A DNA stretch of 64,000 nucleotides from Ktedonobacteria bacterium. Its GTDB lineage: Bacteria > Chloroflexota > Ktedonobacteria > Ktedonobacterales > JACDGC01. Position 1 is the stretch's first letter. Each line of letters starts with the position of its first letter. Below the pieces are notes generated by a model. The model worked only from the letters and a program-made list of their open reading frames with translations. It was not told where the DNA came from and did not search any database. Location of the stretch: NCBI GenBank assembly GCA_027459785.1, contig DAIDGU010000046.1, positions 1-64,000 on the forward strand. Reading direction: 5' to 3'. Both the position numbers and the translations under genes were made by a program. Positions 8,045-14,525 of the stretch are shown piece after piece.

Positions 8045-8923
8045 ATGAATACCGATGACATCCAGCAAGTTTGCGTGATTGGCGCGGGGACGATGGGATC
8101 GCAGATCGCGCTGCAATGCGCGCTGAGCGGCTATGCCGTGAACCTGACGGACGCGGCGGCGGGGGCGCTGGAACGCGGCATGGCGAGCAATCGCACGTTG
8201 GTGGGGCAGCGCGTCAGCAAGGGGCGCATCACGCAAGAAACGGGCGAGGCCGCCCTGGGACGCCTGCTCCCCATCGCCGATCTCGCGGAGGCCGTGCGCG
8301 AGGCGGATTTCGTCATCGAGGCCGCCTTCGAGGATCTGCTGGTCAAGCGCGAGATCTTTGCCCGGCTGGATGAGGCCAGCAAACCGGATGCGATCCTGAC
8401 CTCGAACTCCTCCACGCTGGTCATCAGCAAGATCGTCGATGGCGTGCTGACCGATCCCGCACGCGCGGCGAACTTCCACTTCTTTCATCCCGCCACGGTG
8501 ATGAAGCTGGTCGAGGTGGGCAAAGGACCGGCGACGAGCGACGCGACAGCACAGGTATGCATGGACTTCGCGCGGCGTATCGGCAAAGAGCCGGTGTTGG
8601 TACAGAAAGAGATTCACGGATTTATCGTCAACTATGTGTTGGGCGCGCTCACCCGCGCCGCGATGGATCTCTATCAAGGCGGCTATGCGTCGTATGCAGA
8701 CATCGACAAGGCGCTCAAGCTGGGCTTGAATCACCCGATGGGGCCATTCGAGCTAGCGGACTTCAGCGGCGTAGACATCCTCTATCACGCGATGGCCGAA
8801 CGCTACCGCGAGACGGGCGATCCCGCTGACCAACCACCAGCCTTCATCATTGAGATGATCAATGAAGGCCGGCTGGGCCGCAAATCAGGCAAAGGCTTCT
8901 ACGATTACGCGCCCAAGAGCTAG
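8045..8923 (+). CDS. 3-hydroxybutyryl-CoA (3-hydroxyacyl-CoA) dehydrogenase
   Basis: NAD-dependent oxidation of 3-hydroxyacyl-CoA, in fatty acid or poly-hydroxybutyrate/butyrate metabolism. At 292 aa it has the length of the single-function Hbd/PaaH/FadB2 family. The Rossmann motif is VIGAGTMGSQIA. HFFHPATVMKLVEV carries the catalytic His, and the C-terminal domain ends with the family signature GRLGRKSGKGFYDY. It is monocistronic, with a GATAAT -10-like box near 7993 but no clear -35. The exact physiological substrate is not deducible here. Confidence 0.93.
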   Translation: MNTDDIQQVCVIGAGTMGSQIALQCALSGYAVNLTDAAAGALERGMASNRTLVGQRVSKGRITQETGEAALGRLLPIADLAEAVREADFVIEAAFEDLLVKREIFARLDEASKPDAILTSNSSTLVISKIVDGVLTDPARAANFHFFHPATVMKLVEVGKGPATSDATAQVCMDFARRIGKEPVLVQKEIHGFIVNYVLGALTRAAMDLYQGGYASYADIDKALKLGLNHPMGPFELADFSGVDILYHAMAERYRETGDPADQPPAFIIEMINEGRLGRKSGKGFYDYAPKS

Positions 8924-9020
8924 GCTGCCAGGGGAAAGCACGTGCTAGTGCGAAGGCGAGACCCTGCCCAGCCGCGCCCTACCATCCCTGGATGGCACGG
9001 GGCGGCGGATTACGGATGCT

Positions 9021-9638
9021 TCACTCGTGGTAGTTCCGCTCGCCGGCATAGATGGCGACAGGCAGGGCGTTTTCGGGCGGCGTGATGGGGCAGCTAAAGT
9101 TGTCGTTGTAGGCGCAATAAGGATTGTAGGCCAGGTTGAAATCGAGGATGGCAATGGGCTGTTCGCTCGCGCCATCCTCGATATGCACGTCCATGTAGCG
9201 GCCCGCGCCATAGGTCTCTTTGCCGGAAAGGGCGTCGCGGAAGGGGATAAAGTACGTCATTTCCTCAGCGTCGCCGCTATCTTCCACATCGCCGGCTTCT
9301 TCAGCGTCGCCGCTATCTTCCGCGTCGCCAGCTTCTTCCGCCCCTTGATAGCCGGTGAGGGTGTGTTCCTGGCCGTCGATGGTGAAGCGCAGGGTGGCGG
9401 CTTTGACGAATGCGCGGAACGCGCCGTCACTGGTCGCCATCTGGATCGGCGCGCTGGCGGGCAGGCGTTCTACCTGGGCCACCAGGCGCAACGCGAAGAG
9501 CGGCGGATAGTAGCGCAGCCCCTTGAATGCGGCGCGCTCAGCCAGCGGGATCGGCGATTCCGGCGCGGTGCGAAAATACTCGTCTTTCTGGTGCCGAAAC
9601 TGGGCGAGGGCTTTAGTGTAGTCTTGTTCGATGCTCAT
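9021..9638 (-). CDS. DUF1684 family protein with an acidic repeat insert
   Basis: The 205-aa product has the DUF1684 pattern: an N-terminal FRHQKDEYFRTAPESPIPLAERAAFKGL segment, a beta-rich middle, and the C-terminal YMDVHIEDG...ILDFNLAYNPYCAYNDNFSCPITPPENALPVAIYAGE block. The biochemical function of the family is not established to my knowledge. Between the two halves is a low-complexity acidic insert (GDAEDSGDAEEAGDVEDSGDAEE) encoded by an imperfect tandem duplication (about 9259-9350). It sits where the family has a short loop, so it is probably a recent replication-slippage expansion. Confidence 0.85.
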   Translation of the reverse strand: MSIEQDYTKALAQFRHQKDEYFRTAPESPIPLAERAAFKGLRYYPPLFALRLVAQVERLPASAPIQMATSDGAFRAFVKAATLRFTIDGQEHTLTGYQGAEEAGDAEDSGDAEEAGDVEDSGDAEEMTYFIPFRDALSGKETYGAGRYMDVHIEDGASEQPIAILDFNLAYNPYCAYNDNFSCPITPPENALPVAIYAGERNYHE

Positions 9639-9780
9639 GGGGCTGTTTCCTCCGCTTGACTTCTTCTGTCTGCGTGTGTTTGTGTGCCTGGTGAAAAGGC
9701 TTCCCTCTAATCGTATATCTCCTGCTCATAGTGTGACAAGGACTGCTCCTCCTGGCGTGGGGCGCGGGCGGACGGCGAGG

Positions 9781-10386
9781 CTAGGCCGCAGCCCAGGAAC
9801 CGACCAACCAGGGATGGTGCGCGTTGGTGCGCCGCAGGGCCGCCGCCAGCCAGGCACGCGCGGCGGGCGCGAGCGCGGGCAGCGCGTGCGCGAAGTCGGC
9901 CTGGTTCTTGGGCAGAGCGGGATTGTTCGATTTGTAGAGCAGTGCCACTTCCGGCGCGAGGATCGGCAGCCCACCGGGCGCGGCGATGAACGCCTGGGCG
10001 ATGGGCAGACGAATGGCGGGATCGCGCCGGAACAAAAACGTATCCCCCGCCGCCTCGTTGAAAAGGATCTCCAGGAAATCTGGCGTGTACCGAGGGTTGC
10101 GGCACCAGATCGTATGGACCGGCAGCTCGATATAATCGCGCGCCATCCAGGGGATGAGTTCGCCGGCGATGGCTTGTTCCAGCGACCAGCCGCGCGCTTC
10201 GAGGTAGGTATACATCGGCTTTTGGTCGGCGCGCAAGATGGCGATGTCGATATCCTTGTGTTCCCGCGTGACGCGATCCAGAAAGAGGTCGATGGCCCAG
10301 CCGCCGCCGATGCCCCAGCGGTGCGGGTAGGCCGCCAGCAACGCCGCGATCCGGCGCGGCTCCACGAAATCAGCACGTTTGCCCAC
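9781..10386 (-). CDS. Nucleotidyltransferase-fold protein (aminoglycoside adenylyltransferase-like)
   Basis: I place the start at GTG 10386, ten bases after gaagga; the track ORF (to 10470) starts in non-conserved sequence. The 201-aa product carries WGIGGGWAIDLFLDR followed by HKDIDIAI, the GG...W...DxD pattern of the Aminoglyc_resit/ANT(2'')-like branch of the pol-beta superfamily. Such proteins are widespread and mostly uncharacterised, so drug modification should not be assumed. The upstream region (10417-10455) has two direct copies of a gcgacattgc motif. Confidence 0.7.
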   Translation of the reverse strand: MGKRADFVEPRRIAALLAAYPHRWGIGGGWAIDLFLDRVTREHKDIDIAILRADQKPMYTYLEARGWSLEQAIAGELIPWMARDYIELPVHTIWCRNPRYTPDFLEILFNEAAGDTFLFRRDPAIRLPIAQAFIAAPGGLPILAPEVALLYKSNNPALPKNQADFAHALPALAPAARAWLAAALRRTNAHHPWLVGSWAAA

Positions 10387-10525
10387 GGTTGATGCTTCCT
10401 TCAACAGATGACTCCACAGGCAGCGACATTGCATCCCAGGCGGCGACATTGCCCCATACGCTGCTGCCATTGTAACATCTGGCGTGTGCTATCGTTACAT
10501 GCAAGAGAAAGCAGGAGGTTAGACC

Positions 10526-11011
10526 ATGCAATCATTACCAGCATACCCCGAATCCAGCAACCTGGCCGCGCGCGACGCACAGCAACAGGAGCGCACGGCA
10601 TTCATGCGCGACATCGGCACGGGCTTCGGCTCGCTGGCCGGTGCCAGTTTGCTCTTTCTTTCCGTGCTAGCGAACCAGTCCGCGCACGATCTGGTGATTA
10701 CGGTGGCAGTCGCGTGCTTCGCGGTCGCGTTGCCGCTGCTGGCCTTCACCACGGTGGCAGCCTATGCGCTGGCCCAGTTCGTTGCCAAGCCAGAGGCCAA
10801 GCAGAGTGGCCGGTTGCGCCGCGCGATTGGCACGACCACTTTTTTTGGCTTGCTCGGCACGGCGGGGGTGGTCGGGGGCATCACAGCGCTGCTGTGGCGG
10901 CTGGAAATGGTGGCGGCGCTCGGCTTCGCCGGCTGCGCGCTGATCGCGCTGGTGACGTTCCTGAGCTTCGCGCGCCATGTCGCCGCCGCGCATAAGTCAC
11001 CGACGCAGTAA
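10526..11011 (+). CDS. Four-helix integral membrane protein, function unknown
   Basis: This is a 161-aa protein with a good ribosome binding site (gcaggagg, 8 bases before ATG). A ~30-residue polar N-terminus precedes four predicted membrane helices (GFGSLAGASLLFLSVLA, VITVAVACFAVALPLLAF, TTFFGLLGTAGVVGGITALL, ALGFAGCALIALVTFLSF). A small basic loop (KPEAKQSGRLRR) lies between helices 2 and 3. The ORF ends 78 bp before the start of the nuclease-helicase gene on the same strand, so they may be co-transcribed. No family recognised. Confidence 0.7.
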   Translation: MQSLPAYPESSNLAARDAQQQERTAFMRDIGTGFGSLAGASLLFLSVLANQSAHDLVITVAVACFAVALPLLAFTTVAAYALAQFVAKPEAKQSGRLRRAIGTTTFFGLLGTAGVVGGITALLWRLEMVAALGFAGCALIALVTFLSFARHVAAAHKSPTQ

Positions 11012-11089
11012 GCGCCGGAAGTCCCATGATTGTCGCGTATCCTGGGCGGCGGTGCTATGCTCACAGGAGAGAGAGGAGCAGCATCGCCG

Positions 11090-13996
11090 ATGTCCACTGT
11101 GCCGCGCCCCACCCCGTCCGCCGTCGCCGCCACTGAAACCCCGTGCTTCCTGTGCGCGCTGGATGGCACGCGCTGCCAGATCCCGCAGATCGAAGGCAAA
11201 CTCATCGGCGCGCGGGTGGAACGCCGCGAACCCAAGCAGATCGCCGTCATCGGCTTGGTGACGGACGCGGGGGTGCGCGTGCGGTTGAACCTGGGGCCGA
11301 GCGCGGTCGCGCTGGTGGAACGCCTGGCCGTGCTGCCGGCGGAGGTGCTGCACCAACTGCGGTGCCGCGCGCTGCACCTCGTGCCGGGCAAGGCGAACCC
11401 GCCCGCGCCGGGGCAACAGCCCTTCGAGGTGGCGCTGGCGCTGCCCGCGACGCTGGCGATCATCGAACCCGATCTGCTGCTCAACATCACCGATCTCAGC
11501 CACGGCAATTACTGCGTGCGCCAGGAAGTGCTGCGCGATCTGTTTCCCAGCCCGCCCAACGCGGCAGGGCTGCGCGGCACGCTGATCCACACGATCTTCA
11601 AAGAGTTGCTCAAAGATCCCGCGCTGCAACCGGAGCCGCTGGTGGATGCCAACCTGCGGGCGGCAGTCGTGGCGCTGGCCGAGACGGGCGCGACGGAAAA
11701 CGAATTGCGCGGGGAGATCGCAGCGCACCTCACCAACCTGGCCGCCTGGCGGACGACGCAACAGGCGCGCTTCACGGATGCCCGCGTGCGCGCCGAAACC
11801 TTCTTGCTGGCCCCAGAGATTGGCCTGAAGGGCCGGCTAGACATCCTGCTGGAAGGCGCGCGGGAGCGCAGCTTGCTGGAATTGAAGACAGGCCGCGCCG
11901 CTGGCGAATTGCCCAAGCAAGATCATCGCTGGCAGGTGTACGGCTACCACGCGCTGCTGGCGGCGCGCGGCAACGGCCAGCCACCCCTGGCGCGGCTGCT
12001 CTATTCCGGCACGCCCGGCGCGGCGGCGGACTACGGCATCCCCTGCACGCTGCGCGAGATCCAGCGCGTCATCGGCATCCGCAACGAGCTGGCGCTGGTG
12101 CGCGTGACCGGCACCGTCCCCCCGCCGCCCGGCGGCAATAAGTGTGGGCGCTGCGCCATGCGCGCCAGTTGCGCCGAAACGTCGGCGCTCATCGGCTGGC
12201 AGCCGCCTCCTGGCGATCCGCCCCTGCCGCGCCAGGAGCGCGACGCCGTATGGTTCCGGCACTGGTGGGCGCTGCAACGCCTGGAAGGCCGCGCCAGCGA
12301 GCAGCAAACGCACGCGCTCTGGCAACAGACGGCGGCGGAACGCATCGCAGTGGGCAGCGCCATCGGCCCGCTTGAATTGCTCGCGCCGCCCCAGGCGACC
12401 GAGAAGCACGAGTGGCTTTACACCTTCCGCTGCGCCAACTCCTCCGAGCTGCGCGAGGGCGACGAGGTGTTGCTCAGCGACGGCGATCCAGTACACGGCG
12501 AGGTCGTCAGCGGCACCCTGATCGAGATCAAGGCGGATCACCTGACGGTGTGGGCGCGCGAGCAGATCGACGCTCCCGCGCTGATCGACCGCTATAGCGC
12601 GGACGTGGTGCAGCGCCGCATGCTGCATAACCTCACGCGCTGGCTGCACGTGGACGACCACCGCCGCGCGCTGGTGCGCGGGGCAACGCGCCCGCGCTTC
12701 AATCCCGATCCGCCACCGCTGAACCCGACGACGCTGCTGGGGCTGAACGGCGAGCAGGCCGACGCCGTCGTGCGCGCCTTGACGATGAAAGATTACCTGC
12801 TGATTCAAGGGCCACCGGGGACGGGCAAGACCAAGGTCATCGCTGCCATCGCCGGCGCGCTGGTGGGGCGCGGCTATCGCGTGGCGCTGGCGGCCTATAC
12901 GAACCAGGCGACAGATACGCTGCTGGCACGGCTGGTGGCGAGCGGCGTCACGAACGTCATCCGCCTGGGCCACGAAGTGGCCGTCGCGCCGGAATTGCAC
13001 CAGTATCGCCTGCTGGCCCAGGCCCGCGCCCGTGCCGGCACGGCAACGCCTGCGGCGGAGGAGGTGCGCGCGGTGCTGCGCGCCGCGCCGGTGGTGGCGG
13101 CGACGGTGGCCACGTGGTCCGCCGAGGCGCACGAGGTCGAAGGCACCATGCCGCTGTTCGACGTGATGCTGGTGGACGAGGCGACGCAGATCACGCTGCC
13201 CGGCGTGCTGGGCGCGCTACGCTGGGGCCGGCGCTTCATCCTGGTGGGCGACGAGCGCCAATTGCCACCGCTGGTGCAGAGTCCCGCCGCCCTGGCGAAC
13301 GGGCTGGGCATCTCGCTTTTCGAGGCGCTGCTGGCGAAAGCCCCGGCGGAAGCCGTGGTGGCGCTCCGCCGCCAGTATCGTATGCACACGGCCATCTGCG
13401 CCTTCCCCAGCCAGCACTTTTATGGTGGCAAGCTGGTGGCGGACGATGCCGTCGCCCATGCCCCGCTGCCCATCACGCCGGCTCGCTACGCGGCCATCCT
13501 TGATCCCGCGCGCCCGGTCGTGTGGGTTGAAACGCCGCCCCCTCCTGTGGATCAACGGGGTGGGTCGGGGGTGGCGCGTGCGCTGAAAGTCAATGAGGCG
13601 GAAGCGCAGATGGCGGCACAGCTCGCGCTGGCACTGACGGCCAGCGGGCTGGACGCGACAGAGATCGGCGTGATCGCGCCCTTTCGGGCGCAGGTAGCGC
13701 GCATCCGCCAGCTTGCCGGCGATCTGGTGGCGCAGGGCGCGACCATCGACACCGTCGATCGCTTCCAGGGTAGCGAACGCGCGGCGATCATCCTCTCGCT
13801 CACCGCCAGCGCGCCCCTCACGCCGGCCGCGGGGCTACCGGCCTTTTTGGGCGATCCGCGTCGGCTGAACGTGGCGCTCACCCGCGCCCGCCACAAGCTG
13901 ATCATCCTGGGCAACCGCGCCGCCGTCGCGCCGCAATCCCTGCTGGGCGCGCTGGCCGAGCATTGCGCGGATGTGGCCGTGGAATGGCGCGGGTGA
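11090..13996 (+). CDS. Dna2-like fusion: Fe-S RecB/Cas4-type nuclease plus SF1B helicase
   Basis: ATG 11090 follows gagaggagcag, giving 968 aa. Residues ~140-365 are a PD-(D/E)xK nuclease of the iron-staple type: D251 (GRLDIL), E264 and K266 (ELKTG), with four Cys at 142, 352, 355 and 361 (C...CGRCAMRASC). This is the Cx(n)Cx2Cx5C pattern of AddB, Cas4 and Dna2. Residues ~555-960 are an SF1B helicase: Walker A GPPGTGKT 574-581, Walker B VDEA 695-698, GDERQLPP, RRQYRMH, then VDRFQGSE and NVALTRARHK. The domain order is that of eukaryotic Dna2, which cleaves flaps and resects ends. A bacterial DNA-repair or end-processing role is inferred. No CRISPR genes are nearby. Confidence 0.88.
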   Translation: MSTVPRPTPSAVAATETPCFLCALDGTRCQIPQIEGKLIGARVERREPKQIAVIGLVTDAGVRVRLNLGPSAVALVERLAVLPAEVLHQLRCRALHLVPGKANPPAPGQQPFEVALALPATLAIIEPDLLLNITDLSHGNYCVRQEVLRDLFPSPPNAAGLRGTLIHTIFKELLKDPALQPEPLVDANLRAAVVALAETGATENELRGEIAAHLTNLAAWRTTQQARFTDARVRAETFLLAPEIGLKGRLDILLEGARERSLLELKTGRAAGELPKQDHRWQVYGYHALLAARGNGQPPLARLLYSGTPGAAADYGIPCTLREIQRVIGIRNELALVRVTGTVPPPPGGNKCGRCAMRASCAETSALIGWQPPPGDPPLPRQERDAVWFRHWWALQRLEGRASEQQTHALWQQTAAERIAVGSAIGPLELLAPPQATEKHEWLYTFRCANSSELREGDEVLLSDGDPVHGEVVSGTLIEIKADHLTVWAREQIDAPALIDRYSADVVQRRMLHNLTRWLHVDDHRRALVRGATRPRFNPDPPPLNPTTLLGLNGEQADAVVRALTMKDYLLIQGPPGTGKTKVIAAIAGALVGRGYRVALAAYTNQATDTLLARLVASGVTNVIRLGHEVAVAPELHQYRLLAQARARAGTATPAAEEVRAVLRAAPVVAATVATWSAEAHEVEGTMPLFDVMLVDEATQITLPGVLGALRWGRRFILVGDERQLPPLVQSPAALANGLGISLFEALLAKAPAEAVVALRRQYRMHTAICAFPSQHFYGGKLVADDAVAHAPLPITPARYAAILDPARPVVWVETPPPPVDQRGGSGVARALKVNEAEAQMAAQLALALTASGLDATEIGVIAPFRAQVARIRQLAGDLVAQGATIDTVDRFQGSERAAIILSLTASAPLTPAAGLPAFLGDPRRLNVALTRARHKLIILGNRAAVAPQSLLGALAEHCADVAVEWRG

Positions 13997-14060
13997 GCGC
14001 GCCCTCAGCGTGTATGTGACGACGCTACTCCCCCACAACGGGACAGTGCCGGAACAGGAG

Positions 14061-14080
14061 GGCGGACAGGAATGTCCGCC
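14061..14080. repeat. Dispersed palindromic repeat, copy 2
   Basis: ggcggacaggaatgtccgcc followed by ccacg, the exact complement orientation of copy 1. It is the first element in a 530-bp stretch (13997-14525) that holds no gene and consists largely of repeats. Confidence 0.85.
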
Positions 14081-14120
14081 CCACGATCACCGGGAGGACA
14101 GCCATTCGTGTCAATCACGC

Positions 14121-14140
14121 GGCGGACAGGAATGTCCGCC
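14121..14140. repeat. Dispersed palindromic repeat, copy 3
   Basis: Identical to copy 2, including the trailing ccacga. A decayed related copy (ggaggacagccattcgtgtc) lies between the two at about 14093-14112. Confidence 0.85.
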
Positions 14141-14260
14141 CCACGAAATTTGCTGCTCGCCCCACGATCATTATGGGCCTTAGTGTGATCGCGATTCATC
14201 GCGCTTCACGTCCCATGCCTGTCATACCGATTGCTGATAAAGATGGTGGTCAGCGCGGCC

Positions 14261-14316
14261 GGACAGCCATTCCTGTCTGTCCTCCGGGGGAGCGTGACAG
14301 ACAGGAATGGCTGTCC
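14261..14316. repeat. Perfect 21-bp inverted repeat, long-arm version of the palindrome family
   Basis: The left arm (14261-14281) begins GGACAGCCATTCCTGTCTGT, and the right arm (14296-14316) is its exact reverse complement, separated by 14 bp. Each arm carries a CATTCCTGTC core. The sequence just before it (taaagatggtggtcagcgcg) reappears with small changes at about 22601, before a diverged copy, so the mobile or duplicated unit is larger than the palindrome. Confidence 0.85.
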
Positions 14317-14369
14317 TCCGGTACCCATATTGATTATCCGCAAAGGGGATTGCCCTCCGCACGATCCGC

Positions 14370-14436
14370 CCCGTCCCAGCCTCCGCAGGGAGGCTTCGTG
14401 ATCGAAGCCCAGCGGCTTTAGCCGCCGGCTGGTCGG
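14370..14436. repeat. Intergenic repeat cluster with two small palindromes
   Basis: gcctccgcagggaggc and agcggctttagccgcc are adjacent short palindromes joined by ttcgtgatcgaagccc. They resemble the REP-like GCGGCTTTAGCCGC family common in Chloroflexota and cyanobacteria (from general knowledge). They lie downstream of the GH31 stop on the opposite side from the nuclease-helicase gene. No T-run follows. Confidence 0.6.
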
Positions 14437-14525
14437 GTGTGGCAGTCGCGGCTCCGCCAGCTGGCCGGGCGCGGCGTGCGCGAAGTTCTTGGCGTGAGCG
14501 CGGTTCCGCCGCCTAGCCCCCGCGC

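Noticed and set aside
14000-14420. Possible CRISPR array because of repeated 20-bp palindromes
   Set aside because: Repeats are unevenly spaced, only two are identical, orientation varies and there are no uniform spacers or cas genes.
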